Part shown: positions 10,916-21,970 of the stretch, one piece after another
Layout of the letters: each line of letters opens with the position of its first letter
Numbering within the stretch: position 1 is the stretch's first letter
Assembly: GCA_027382625.1 (NCBI GenBank)
Contig: JAJKFJ010022179.1
Coordinates: forward strand, 1-64,000
Reading direction: 5' to 3'
Source: Tetmemena sp. SeJ-2015
Taxonomy: Eukaryota > Ciliophora > Spirotrichea > Sporadotrichida > Oxytrichidae
DNA length: 64,000 nucleotides
Notes under the pieces: generated by a model
What the model was told of the DNA's origin: nothing
Databases searched by the model: none
Seen by the model: only the letters and a program-made list of their open reading frames with translations
Program-made: the position numbers and the translations under genes

Positions 10916-11980
10916 ATTACCTGAAACTTAAATAAGCAAATTACAAAGAAGGAAACAAGTAAAAATTTCTAGGAACTTTTATAGCAAAGGATTGAGAATA
11001 TAATTACAAATTTAAAAGAGTAAGCTTGTTTATCTAAAGGAAGATAATTGATATCTAAAACTCTTATTAAAAATTGCCACTGATATATTTTAGACAAATT
11101 ATTTTTACTTTAATGGAAGCTAAGCTTTATAAAGACTCAAGTCAAATATTTTCCTTAATAGCTTAGCTTTAATTATTTCTATATGTTTAAAGAAAAAATT
11201 AATAATGAACTAGACTATTCTTTTATCGCTAGCTTAAAAATATATTTGTTTGATTAAAGTAAGGTAAATTTAAATCAAAAATTTAAGGAGGACTTTAAAG
11301 TCTAAACTAGGAATTAATTTCTTTGTTTAAAAATATATATTTTAAATAAACTTTACTTTTTATAAGTAGATAGTATTATAAGAATGAAAAAAGATTTTAA
11401 TCCTGATTTATTTGTTACATTTAAATATTATTCCGCATATGCGGAAAATTTGATTTATATAAAAAGTGCTGATTCCGCATATGCGGAATGCAACAATTTA
11501 AAACTTTTTCTAGTTCTATAATACTATGAAATGAGAATAACTATATTTCTTATAAAAAAAAGTGCGGATTCCGCATATGCGGAATGCGATTTTTATATTT
11601 ATATATCTATAAAACTTAGGAATAGAATGTTTTATATTTCAAAAAACATAAATTAATAAATAAATAATTATGCTCTTTTTCATTGTAATACTAAACTAAG
11701 TGACCACATATAAATGAAGAAAAAAAAACATTATGAAAATATATTACATTTAAGTTTTATACTGTTAATTAGAAAATTATTACACGATATATTTTTGAGT
11801 TAGAAGTCTATTGCTTGAGAAATAATTGATAAACATAGAATTCATAAAATATATTATCTTACCTTAAAGGAGACAGGGCGCTAAATTGCTAGTCATAGAA
11901 ATAACTTGTTTGAGAAAAAATTTAATGTAATTATTTAATTTATTCATTCATCAGATCAAGAAATCATTTCAGTTTATATT
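10916..11980. other. AT-rich intergenic DNA
   Basis: No supported gene. It holds the three 16-bp palindromes described separately and otherwise low-complexity AT-rich sequence with many TAA runs. It probably includes the far end of the transposon and the 5' flank of the next gene. Confidence 0.5.
11431..11584. repeat. Three identical 16-bp palindromes
   Basis: The perfect palindrome ttccgcatatgcggaa occurs at 11431-11446, 11473-11488 and 11569-11584, in GC-richer islands within very AT-rich DNA. The last two are followed by the same tgc, and both are preceded by agtgc a few bases upstream. Spacing is 42 and 96 bp. This looks like binding sites for a dimeric protein or transposon subterminal repeats. 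Confidence 0.9.
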
Positions 11981-11984
11981 AAAA

Positions 11985-13927
11985 ATATTTAATCTCCCAA
12001 ATTCTTACAATTTTTACTAATTCCAACTCTGAATCCAAGAAACAGAAATGACGATGCTCACAAAGTTTAGACCAAGACTTCGCTATACAACAAAATTGAA
12101 CCTGTTGTGAGGCTTTAAGAAAGCAGAGCTTCCTTTTTACCTAATTAAGGTGGCAACTAAAGAAATATATACTAAGGATAATTATTCAAACCAAATATCA
12201 AAGAAGAAAGACCTAACATATATATTCCATTTATTACTACTCATTTTAAGCTAACCAAGTAAGAGAAAGCATAAATGAGAGCAAATAGTAGATAGAGCAG
12301 CTAATCAACAGGCAGAAAAGAGGATAATTTGATTCTGATTCATATTAGCTATTCATATATTTGTTGATCTCAACCTTGGCACCCAATAGAATAAAATATA
12401 GCAAAAGCGATTTAAAGATAGGAATCAGATCAGTTTACTTAAGTCCAATAAAGGATCCAACTAAAACAATTACATCAACTTGAGTTTAGCTGATGACTAG
12501 TACAGAAGGATCAGCTAAATTGGCTCTTAATAAAGTGGAAAGTTGAATTCCATTTAAAAAGATGAACAAAGAGTTCTGCTTCATGACCTCTCCAGTTTGG
12601 AACCAGGGGTCAGGTAAAGAAGAATGTACCTGAGAAATGATTTCTTAGGATAGCAACTCAAGTAAGCTACTACAGAATCAGGCTATCTATTACTTTATAA
12701 TAAAATTATGCTCCACACTACCTCAAATCGAGAGGCAAGAGAGTCCAATCATTCACTTATATTTTTTTCAAAGGAGCTTGCCAGCAATTTAAAAACTAGG
12801 TGAGTCAATAATAGAGTCTTAAACTCCCACTAAAAAGATGTTATCTTATACTCCTTACATTGATCAACTCAAAATTTTAGTCTTTGAGTTTTTTATTTTA
12901 AAGAAACAACTGAACAAATCTTTTCTTCCTTAAGGGGATAATTTTCCCAAAGATCCCTACTCTTCAGTTGCCCACAGAAGGATTTTAAGCGAATCTAAAA
13001 TGGACTAAACTTCCATTCCTGAGGCTATCAAATAGAGAAATTAGCAAGCCATTCAAGAATATTTACAACAGCAGGATTCTGGATTTGTTGGAAATGACTA
13101 ACTATTTTCCGACTAGATAAAAATCCACAAGCGTCAAAGATCTTCATTTGAACCGATCAACCTTGATAAAGGCTCCGCAGGCTTCATTCCTAATATAAAT
13201 TAAAACAATCCATCGCTAGTCTCTTGGCTATAGAGCAGCTCAGTTTCGAATCAAGCTACTTCATTAAGTACCTAATAGTTTAAAAGTCACTATTATTTTT
13301 TGAAAAGATAAATTAGTAGACTCCTTACAGAGAGAATCTATTTGATAGAATTATGAAGTAGAAATACATAAGCAACGAAGACCCTCCTAAGCCTTTCAAA
13401 AGCAAGCACCACTCTATAGATTTTTCTGCTCCTAAGATAACTATGAGCAAAGATAATTTACTTGAACCTTTTTAAACTTAATCTCAACAAGTTCTACCTA
13501 AAAATGATGCTGCTGCACAAATTAAACTTCCTATTGAATTCGGGTTAAGGTCAGATCCGTTAATTCCAAATTTAAATGCAAGAAATGAGATAAACTATTC
13601 TGCAGTCAAGGAGTATTCACAATCACATGCAAAGCTACCCTCACGAGAAAGGGAGAAGAAGAGCGCTTAATTTCTCAGATGTTGAGAGAACACATGACAA
13701 ATCTGTTGAAAGAGCAAAGAATTAGCATATATACAGTGAAAACTTTCAAAAAATTAGAGCACTTATTGATTAAAACTTGTGATGCTTTTTTATATTCTAG
13801 TATTTTTATTGAGATTATATTATTTCTTGACTTATTTTTTTCTTCTGATTGGTTTATAGCTGTTTATGTGCGGATTATATTTGAGAGTTTCAGTGCCGGC
13901 ATTATCGTAGGTATACCACTCACTTGA
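11985..13927 (+). CDS. Unrecognised Gln/Asn/Ser-rich gene (duplicated as a remnant at 20.2-20.8 kb)
   Basis: Long open stretches appear when TAA/TAG mean Gln: about 12000-12370 (includes FLPNQGGNQRNIYQGQ), about 12370-12830 (FKDRNQISLLKSNKG), about 12905-13340 (PYSSVAHRRILSESKMDQ) and about 13340-13680 (YISNEDPPKPFKSKHHSIDF). The piece after 13670 shifts frame (ISQMLREHMTNLLKEQR). Frame changes between pieces point to IESs or introns. There are no recognised domains, and the composition suggests a disordered regulatory or scaffold protein. Ends are approximate. A diverged copy lies upstream of the second DOMON gene, so the gene and its neighbour were duplicated together. Confidence 0.5.
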
Positions 13928-13990
13928 AAAGCTGTTAGTATAGTTGGAATGTCTGACCATTGACTTGCAGCTCAATAAGGCTAAGTTTAA
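13882..13990 (-). CDS. DOMON gene A, inverted first coding segment
   Basis: The reverse strand reads LALLSCKSMVRHSNYTNS then SSEWYTYDNAGTETL, a signal-peptide-like end and the start of a secreted domain. It stops in the pointer GAAACTCTCA (minus strand of 13882-13891), which recurs on the plus strand at 14993-15002. Joining through the pointer gives NAGTETLRMTFRIKGLP in one frame. The upstream limit, and whether a further N-terminal segment lies elsewhere, are unknown. Confidence 0.7.
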
Positions 13991-14992
13991 AGTATTATAA
14001 TCAATAATATAAAATTAAAAAAAAATATTAATAAGATAGGATATTGAGAATAAAATGCACTTTCAAAATGTCAACTTTTATTGAAAGCAAATCACTTTAT
14101 GTGTTTTTGCATAATAAGTTTAAAAGCCTCATTTCAGAAAAAAACTAATTCCTACAAAGAGAAGGTAATGTATTTTCAAGAAATATCTGGAGAACAATAT
14201 TATCAAATAAAAGCCTATATATCCCTTTTTTTTAAAATAGAACTCACATTTAAAACAGCTTAAGAACTTTTTTTTTTTTAAAAAAATTTTGGACAAAAAT
14301 TTTGTTTAGAAATTTCTAAAATAAAAATAAAACTTTTTTGAAATATTTTTTTTAAAAAACTTTTTTAAATCACTATAAAATGACTAGTATTTATCATAAA
14401 ATAGCTCAGTTTTTTTTTTAATTATGCTGTTTTCAGAATTTATTTCCTTAGGTTATCACATTTCATTTAGCTCCATTGAAACTTTTTTTGAGGAGCAGTT
14501 AGAATCTCTAAAATCTAAATATTTCCTTTATCAGAGTTAGAAACCTTAACTCTTATAATTTAATTTTAAAGAATTGAAGGTTTTGAAAATTTTTTTCCTT
14601 TAAAAAAACCCTTATAAAATTAAACTTGAGGCCTTTTTTGATAAAGATAATATTTTTTAATTTTTCCCTTTTAATTTTTTATATTTCTTAAATTTTTTGG
14701 TGTCCTCCAAAACTTCTTCTTGGAAAAAATTTAGTAAAACAAAGTAATTTTTAAATTTTTCCTTAATTTAGCCATCTATTTTAAATTAGCCAAGTTTGCG
14801 AATCCTAGTAGTACTATAACTGTTTTTTTCAGGTGCATGAGAATATAAGATCTAATTATAGTTTGATTAATAAAGTTCAAAGCTAATTACGTTAATTATC
14901 TCAGAGCCTTCCAGTTTTATTTTTAACCTTTAATCTCGAGCTCTATTTTGACCAAACTTTATCCTTTAATTTTAAGCACATTTTTTGCAAGA
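13991..14992. other. Intervening germline DNA between inverted DOMON segments (copy A)
   Basis: About 1 kb of AT-rich sequence with long A/T homopolymer runs (about 14230-14420). The last 200 bp align with the equivalent interval of copy B (21060-21275), but some 800 bp (about 14030-14790) have no counterpart there. No gene is supported. A 60-codon ORF at 14081 is not convincing. Confidence 0.5.
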
Positions 14993-15682
14993 GAAACTCT
15001 CAGAATGACATTTAGAATTAAAGGTCTTCCAATGATCAATTGGGGTAAGAGCGGAACAGATGGCTTCTATATGGGAGTAGGCTACAATTATATAATTAAA
15101 GAATAAGCTGCGGTATTCTACAATATAGATTAAATGTCTACGATATGCAAGAAGGAGATTCTACATATTGCACTCTATATTACACAAGTCCTTCTGATAC
15201 AGTACCCTGCTCCGATTCCTAAACTATTTATAAGCTACTATTCATTTTCTCTTTGCAAATTTATTATACTTTGTTGGTGACTCCCAACCCGTATTAGACG
15301 ACACTCAAAATTTGAATATGGTTGACTCAGCCATCAAAGTTTATAAGGACCCAACAACAGGCATTTAAGTAAAATATAATCTTATAAGAAAGTTTAGTCT
15401 CACGATATATTTTGTTTATTAGATGCCTTTTCTACTTTTGAGCGCCCATTATAAACATCTGACACCAACGCTGGTCAAGATTCAGATTTGAAAGCAAACT
15501 TTGGAAACTCTCTGACCTGGGCTTATGGGAAAATTAGTGGTGGAGTTGCTAAAGAGCACTCTCTAAATTTCGGCTAAGCAAGCTTCTACATAGGGGATGC
15601 CTCCTTTGCCTTCACAGACTTTGCTTCACAATTTATTATTGCACTTTGTGGAATTTACTCTGCCTCAATTATTCTGATTTGA
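14993..15682 (+). CDS. DOMON-domain surface protein A, main segment
   Basis: Follows the inverted first segment through the 10-bp pointer. It reads GLPMINWGKSGTDGFYMG and, after a 20-bp IES-like insert (pointer TCTAC at 15117/15137), DMQEGDSTYCTLYYTSPSDT. It continues to YFVGDSQPVLDDTQ and the DOMON signature STFERPL...LKANFGNSLTWAYGK. A hydrophobic C-terminus (FASQFIIALCGIYSASI) ends at TGA 15682, as in a GPI-anchor signal. The intron before AFSTFERPL begins GC rather than GT. DOMON domains bind haem or sugars in secreted proteins. Copy B at 21.3 kb has the same inverted layout. Confidence 0.7.
15117..15136. other. Candidate IES, 20 bp, pointer TCTAC
   Basis: TCTAC occurs at 15117-15121 and 15137-15141. 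Removing one copy plus the 15 bp between restores the frame from KEQAAVFY into DMQEGD, matching the paralog. No GT-AG borders fit. Confidence 0.6.
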
Positions 15683-16390
15683 GGCTTTGTTATTATCTGA
15701 AGTATATCATATAAACACCGAATTTAACTGGAAAGATTCACTATGGTTAGATATAACTCTATATAGAAAATTATTTTTAAAATCCTCAATATTATTGTTA
15801 TCTGACGGGAATAACTTTTTTTTATTTAAATAGAGGTATATTGTATTTTATAACCAAATTTGTTTTATTTATAGACTCTTAAATTTCATAGTAAAAGTAT
15901 TTCTAGATAGTTAAGGTCTCAAAGTCGTGGAGTTAATGAGATTAGAACTTAGAGGTCCACTTTTTATTATACCTAATTAAAATTGTTTTATTTAAAAAAA
16001 TGTAATACCTGCCCATTTAAGTTTTTAAAATATAAAAAATTTCAGATTAAGATTGACCTTTAATATTTAATAAAGAAGAAGCAAATTAAAATTTATTTAA
16101 TAACTAAGCATTATTTTAATTAAATTATATGAAAAGTTCAATGATTTAAGTAAAAATTTAAAATAAAATAATTAAATTAAGATCAACATAGATCATACTT
16201 TCTTATAACTTATATCATAAAGTTAGAAATGATTTTTCAAAACTAGAAAAAAAGAAATTTATTCGTTAAAGAGAGTTGTCCTCCCTTTTTATAAAATATA
16301 TTTTAGATATATGTTGGTACTAATGTGCCGCTGACTTTTTTAACTTTCTTTCCGATTGATTGATTTATTAGTTAAATGGTTTGAAGTGTA
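15683..16390. other. AT-rich intergenic, nothing recognised
   Basis: No supported ORF, repeat or RNA gene. Dominated by TTTAAA-type sequence. Confidence 0.5.
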
Positions 16391-16394
16391 AATT

Positions 16395-16664
16395 ATGGCT
16401 CACATTTAAGAGCAGTCACAGCTATTCCCCTCCCCTTTGACAGCCCCTTCATTAGCACTATTTAATCAGATGACCTTCACATACACTGCCTCCGATCCTC
16501 AGTTGGGTCTCATTTTCGAGTTCTTGGCCTGACCATATGAACCATTCATGCTCAAAAACATCTCTAAAATCTGAGGACATAAACAAACTTCATAGAGAAG
16601 AGATATGGTGATAGAATCAACAAGACACACAATTACTCACGTGATTGTGAAAATAAAGCAAAGG
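16395..16664 (+). CDS. Possible short coding segment of unknown function
   Basis: The ATG near 16395 starts MAHIQEQSQLFPSPLTAPSL and continues FTYTASDPQLGLIFEFLA. Two TGAs then fall in an otherwise plausible frame (after FEFLA and after ISKI) before a GTAAAT donor at about 16664. The GC-richer composition than its flanks supports coding. It could be a lone macronuclear-destined segment of a gene whose other segments lie elsewhere, or a decayed exon. No family is recognised. Confidence 0.3.
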
Positions 16665-16670
16665 TAAATT

Positions 16671-17633
16671 GTTAAGTCTTTAAAAAAAAGATCTGGAAAC
16701 AAATTTATTGAAAGTGAAAACTGATTGATGGGTTTTAATTTTAAACTACATACTTTTTTTTACTCTTATACATCTTATCTTTGCTATCATATATTTAATT
16801 CAGACAAATAGGCTATTAAATTTATTCGAATTAATTATATATGGCGACTTTTTTAGTAACAGAAATTGATTTTTATATATTTTTTACTTATGAATAACAG
16901 TATTTTTAATTTTACCTTGAAAAACTAATTGATTAATTTTCAGATTAATGATTTAAAGCAAGATCCTTAATTTTTTATATTAAATCGTTCTAATGTCGTT
17001 TTGGGAACTCAACTTCTTTAAATCTGCGATAATATCATAGCTAAAATAGTTTTTCTCTTCTGTAAATTTAAGGTTCAAACTCAAGTTTTTTTATGAGGGT
17101 TTTATGAACTCTTAAAGTCTTATTTAAGGACAAATTAATATCCTCAAGCAATTTAAGTCAGCAAACCAATTCAAATACTGCCAATATTCAGTAAAAATTA
17201 GCAATAAAGATCAACTAATCCTTAAATTAATCAGAAAGAAGAGAATGCAGAATAGTGCAGCCAAACTATTAAAAAAAAGCCTTGATTGAATCTCTTTTAT
17301 TAAGAATGCCTTATAACTTGGCTTGAAAAACAAACTGCTGCACCTAATGCAGATTTGAGCTGTAAAACGATTGCTAAAATCTTGAAAACAGGTAGTTAAA
17401 AAGACTAAAGACAGACTAAAATAATTCTTAATTTTGAAATAATAATTAAAATTAGATTAGCTACCCCATCCTAACTAAAGATAAGTAGGGTTTGATGAGG
17501 AGATCCTTAATGATTTAATTTTTCAATTCTTTTAATTGGCGCTTTACTTTGCTTATTTTTAAAGAATATTTGAAGATCTAGAATGTTAATCAAATTCAAA
17601 TATTTAAGATTTTTATATGGCACATACAGTTAT
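16671..17633. other. AT-rich interval with a weak plus-strand open stretch
   Basis: No firm gene. Between about 17100 and 17330 two plus frames are open and Ser/Asn/Gln-rich (for example LSQQTNSNTANIQQKLAI), but neither connects to introns or a start. The rest shows nothing. Confidence 0.4.
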
Positions 17634-19869
17634 TCAAATTTCTCTTGCATTGCGAGAGTCCGATAAATCCTTTTCTTGCTCAATAATAGACTGCAAAGTG
17701 GCCTTGGCTTCAATATATCTCTTCAAAAGAGCCTTGATGGCTGCAATTTGAATTTGGATACTCTCAACAATTTAGTTTGCAACTTTATCAGCCTCTTTTG
17801 ATTTCTCTATATCGTTGAGCAACTTCTTGACATCTTCATCAAGCACAGGTTCAACAACCTCTATTATCGCTACACGCTCAATTTGCTTGTGGAGAAGACT
17901 TTTGAGATGCGAGATGAGGTTCTTCAATACAAGTGAAGTTGACCCTTGAGTTGGGGTAAGAATTGCAAGTGACTTAACAGCCTACTAGTCAATTCCCTTC
18001 ATAATTGCTTTCAAATCTTGGATGTTGAAATTCCTGACAGATCTTGGGCCTTCTTTCTCATATTGATATATCAGAATCTCATACAGGCCTATCAAAATAT
18101 TATCACAATCTACTCTTATTTTTAGTAAGAGTAAATGCAATAAATAAATTAAATATCTATTTCTTCTTGTTCTTGATTCATTCTCTTCTTTAAAAACAAC
18201 ATTTAAATTCGCTCAGCGATTTCAAGCCATGATTAAAATAAAGTTATTTATTTCTTCTATCTGTTGATATAACTACTATAAAGAAGAATCTATAGCGAAA
18301 GGAAAACATAATCTTGTTAACTAATAATATTTAAATCAATTTCATTGTTTGAGATGAATTCTGAAAACGAAATGAATTTATCATTTAATGAAATACCTTT
18401 TAAATTGATTTAAAATTCTATTTTGATAATGTTGAAGAAATTTGAAGAGATGATGCCTTAGTTTTTGATAATCTTAGAAAGAGTTCCAAAATAGGTGTGA
18501 ATGGTCTCCGTCTCAAGCGCTGCTGCCACCTCTAGTTATTAAAATAGCTTTCACTCATTAAATTAATGAGTTCGTTCTAAATTTGAGCGGCAATTTATTC
18601 CGAACGAGCATATGTAGCCTTAAGTCTTTAGGTGGCCTCCTCAATAGTCGAGATCTACACTGGATAATACTTATCTTAGAAAAATTATTAGAATTAATAA
18701 ATTATCTTACTTTAATTATCAAATTTCACTTAGGTTAAAGTTTAAATTTTGTAAGTCAAATAATATTAGAAATTTTCAGATAGACTTATGCTTAATTAAA
18801 GAAGTTTTAAATCATCAGATTATATAGTTTTAAGCCTTAATAAATTGGGAATTGCTTTTGATAATTTAATTTCAAATTCCTATAAATTACCGATATACCG
18901 ATATATTTATTTTTACAAAAAAATTAAAATTCAAGTAATCAAAATTAATACAACTAATCATCAAACAAAGTTATTTTTCATTATGCTTATTTACAATAAT
19001 TAACAAATAGTTTTATCTTGGTACCGATAATTGCTCATGATCTCGTTTCTGCGGTTGATGTCAATGGGATAAGTGACATTGTTATCAGGAGTCCTGACAA
19101 AAATAGCCTAGTTTGACTATGCGATGATGTCATCTCTTTCTTTTTAGGTTGCTGATGAAGGTATTCTATTCAAGAGGATGTCCTTGAACAGGTTCTCTTG
19201 GCAAGTGGGAGAGCACATCATCATCTATCTCTCCAGCGCATGCTTAATTTCTTGCTCGTGCTCTTGCAACTTACTAAAAATATAAGTTATGCTATCGAAG
19301 TTCAGAGCCCCTCCCTATGCGTTTTGAGATTACTGATTATTCCTTCCAAAGCTTTGGAAGTTGCCTCCAGTGGTGTTCGATGACTACACAAACTTGAAAC
19401 CAAATCCTTAAATCAAAAATTAATAAATTATTAAACCAGATGTTGAAGAGTTGCTGGCATTAGGCTGGTTGTTGTTACTTGTTGATTAGGAGTTGTTGCC
19501 GAAGTTGGTCTGAGGATTGGAGCTTGTTGTCGCAGGATTGAATTATTGCTATCCATTTGAGTTGCTCTGAGTATTTTGAGAGGCAAAGGTTGGCTTGAAC
19601 GAACTCTACTGTTGGCCTGTGTTGCCACTATTGTTCCCAAAATTAGAGTTTGAGTTGCCAAAGTTGTTGTTGCCTGCAAAAGTAGGCTTGAAAAATTGTG
19701 AGCCCGAGGTATTGTTAGAAGAGTTCTAGCCGAACCCATTGTTGTTGCTTGAATTAGCATTGGCTTGAAAGTTTGATTAGAATCCGTTCTAATTGCTGCC
19801 TGAATTTGGAGTAAACTTGAAGCCCGTTCCAGCTCCATTGTTGTTCTGATTGGTCTGATTATTCTGCAT
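17634..19869 (-). CDS. FG-repeat nucleoporin with coiled-coil C-terminus
   Basis: The ATG at 19869 opens an Asn/Ser/Gly-rich region with FG-type repeats (GFGQNSSNN, NFGNSNSNFGNNSG, FGNNSQSTS, QSFGRNNQQ) down to about 19300, with a GTTTAA...TTAAG intron near 19438-19410. A helical part follows (SKLQEHEQEIKHALERQM, then NRIPSSATQKERDD). Further exons at about 18660-18440 (RLKATYARSEQIAAQIQNEL) and about 18095-17634 (SLLHKQIERVAIIEVVEPV, YIEAKATLQSIIEQEKDLSD) are coiled coil, ending at TGA 17634. FG repeats followed by coiled coil is the plan of central-channel nucleoporins (Nsp1/Nup62, Nup54, Nup58). I cannot say which one. Segments are collinear, separated by introns or IESs. Confidence 0.7.
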
Positions 19870-19961
19870 TCTACAATAAAATTTAGATAATGAGTAATTA
19901 TAGAATGATTGAGTCTATTTTGAATTTTAATGTAAAAATGTGCGATGGAGTCCTTACCCAA

Positions 19962-20160
19962 AGTTCTCTCTCTTTAATTTTGCTTTTATATAAATTCAAA
20001 TTCAAAATTTAATATTTTAATGATACATTTTGCTTAATCTATTTGTATAAAGTTATGCAAAGCAGATAAATTGACCGATTAAAAATATTGAAGTTAGTAA
20101 ATTGCAATTGAATGTTAAACTTAATTTTACATACAATTTAAAGATTTTAGATATGTACTT
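19962..20160. other. Intergenic, nothing recognised
   Basis: AT-rich flank between the nucleoporin promoter side and the duplicated block. Confidence 0.5.
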
Positions 20161-20835
20161 AAAAATTTAACAAAAAAATCTTTACTTCCTTAAGAGTATA
20201 ATTTCCTCTCCTACTCTTTAATTCGCCAGGGTCTTAAGTGAATCTAAAATGGACAAAACCTCTATTCCCGAAGTTATCATCCATTCAGGGAAATTAAAAT
20301 CAGCATGAGGATTAGGCTATTTAGGAAATGGCTATTTTTATTTCAAACTGATAAAAATCCAAAACTTCTTAGATCTTCATTTTAACTTAGCAAACTAGAT
20401 TAGGATACTGCTTGCAGACTTCATTCTAAACATAATTTAAAACATTCATCTTAATCTATTGGTTTAAAAAAGTTTAGTGTATAATTTTGATATTTCTTTA
20501 AGTACCAAACAGCTTTATAAATTTCATGCATTCTTTGCAAATAAAATATTGTTGATTACATACTGAAAAATCCTTACAACAATTCTTTTAGATAGCTTTA
20601 TTAACAGAAAAATATCATTAACGAAGATATTCTTAAGAGTTTCAAAAGTATCAAAAGCAAGCATCACTCTTTAGATTTTCAGAGGCAAAAATAATTTTAA
20701 TTAAGGGAAGTACTACTTCAAAAAACCCTGATACTAAAGTCTTCCATCGAATACAAAATGAGGTCAGATCCTTTAATTTCATATTTTTAATATACGAAAT
20801 TAACTCATCTGCAGTCAAAAAAAACATTTAAAAAA
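20160..20835 (+). pseudogene. Decayed second copy of the Q/N-rich gene
   Basis: It aligns with 12890-13610 (the stretch tctaaaatgga at 20247 and the AGCAAGCA...CTCTTTAGATTTT segment near 20660) but has many small deletions and stops. Only short fragments of the frame remain, so this duplicate looks dead, unlike the DOMON gene next to it. Confidence 0.55.
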
Positions 20836-20947
20836 TCATATACCTTATTTATTAAAACTTATTATTCTTTTGTAATGAGTTTTCCTTAATTCTTAATTTA
20901 TTTGCCTTCATAGTTAAACTATAAGCTGCATCAGAAATAATTATATT

Positions 20948-21055
20948 TGAGAGTTTCAGTGCCGGCATTATCGTAGGTATACCACTCACTTGAATAGCTG
21001 TTAGTGAAATTGGCATGTCTGACCATAGAATTGCAACTCACTAAGGCTAAATTAA
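20948..21055 (-). CDS. DOMON gene B, inverted first coding segment
   Basis: The reverse strand reads LALVSCNSMVRHANFTNS then SSEWYTYDNAGTETL. It ends in TGAAACTCTCA (minus strand of 20948-20958), repeated on the plus strand at 21276-21286. Joining there gives GTETLRMTLRIRGLPMINW. The layout is the same as in copy A, with only about 220 bp between the two segments. Confidence 0.75.
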
Positions 21056-21275
21056 ATTTCAAATTTAGAATTTATTTATTAATTTGCGAGTCCAAGAAGT
21101 GCTAACACTTTTTTGTTAAAGTTCATGAGAATCTAAGATTTATTTATAGTTTGATTAATAAAGCGAGAGCTAAATACGTTAATTATCTCAGATCCTTCAG
21201 CAGTTTATTTTGACTACTAATTTCGCTCTTTATTTTGACCAAACCCTTTTCATCAAATTCAATTTAATTTTTAAG

Positions 21276-21970
21276 TGAAACTCTCAGAATGACTTTGAGA
21301 ATTAGAGGCCTTCCCATGATCAATTGGGATAAGAGCGGAACAGACGGCTTCTATATGGGAATCGGCTATAATTCAATATTTAAAAATATGTGAGTAATAA
21401 AATTTACTTAAGAATAGTGAATACTAACGATATGGATGACGGAGATGCCGTTTTCTGCACCCTCTACTACACTTCTCCCTCAGATACAGTGACTTGCGCC
21501 GACTCCCAAACTATTTATCAATAATGGGAGGTTTTACATTTAGAATAAAATGTATACTTTGTTGGTGAACAGCAACCTGTTATTGACGACACAGATAACT
21601 TGAATATGGTTGGATCCGCCATAAATGTTTATAAGGATCCAACAACTGGTATTTAGGTAGACTTTAATCCATTAAGTATATTTTGGACCACTTTTATTTT
21701 TGTTTACTAGATGCATATTCTACTTTTGAGCGCCCATTATAAACAACTGACTCAAACGCTGGTCAAGACTCAGTATTGAAGGCAAACTTCGGAAACTCAC
21801 TGATTTATGCTTACGGCAAAATTAGCGGTGGCGCTGCTAAGGAGCACTTCCTGAATTTCGGTCACGCAAGTTTTTACATAGGTGATGCCTCTTTTGCCTT
21901 CACAAACTTTGCTTCTCAGTTTATATTTGCCCTCTGTGGACTTTATGCTGCCACAATTCTTCTAATTTGA
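21276..21970 (+). CDS. DOMON-domain surface protein B, main segment
   Basis: Follows the inverted segment: GLPMINWDKSGTDGFYMG. After a 35-bp IES (pointer AATA) it reads NDMDDGDAVFCTLYYTSPSD. After a 24-bp IES (pointer AATAA) it reads VYFVGEQQPVIDDTDNLNM. A 62-nt intron (21649-21710, GTATTT...ACTAG) joins in frame to DAYSTFERPLQTTDSNAGQD. The DOMON tail LKANFGNSLIYAYGK follows, then a hydrophobic end (FASQFIFALCGLYAAT) ending at TGA 21970. With the inverted N-terminal segment the protein is about 230 residues, consistent with one secreted DOMON domain plus a GPI-anchor signal. Confidence 0.8.
21385..21419. other. Candidate IES, 35 bp, pointer AATA
   Basis: AATA at 21385-21388 and 21420-21423. 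Excision of 35 bp changes a stop-containing frame into NSIFKNTNDMDDGDAVF, aligned with paralog A. Confidence 0.65.
21520..21543. other. Candidate IES, 24 bp, pointer AATAA
   Basis: AATAA at 21520-21524 and 21544-21548. The length is a multiple of three, so it is open either way. Removal shortens the loop to match the paralog better. Weaker than the others. Confidence 0.4.

Larger units (their letters stand above)
12880..15760. repeat. Segmental duplication, copy A (partner 20150-22140)
   Basis: The block holding the end of the Q/N-rich gene and the whole scrambled DOMON gene aligns with 20150-22140 in the same order and orientation. Anchors shared: the segment beginning cttaag near 12920/20190, the stretch taaaatggac near 13000/20250, the inverted DOMON segment, the ttaattatctcaga flank and the full DOMON body. 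The copies have diverged and copy A carries about 800 bp extra. Confidence 0.8.

Noticed and set aside
14081..14263. 60-codon ORF between the inverted DOMON segments
   Set aside because: Low-complexity, no homolog in copy B, lies in an A/T homopolymer-rich eliminated interval.
19431..19961. 176-residue minus-strand ORF in the nucleoporin region
   Set aside because: A shadow frame of the FG-repeat coding sequence. The Asn/Gly/Phe-rich frame starting at 19869 continues into coiled-coil exons and is the real one.
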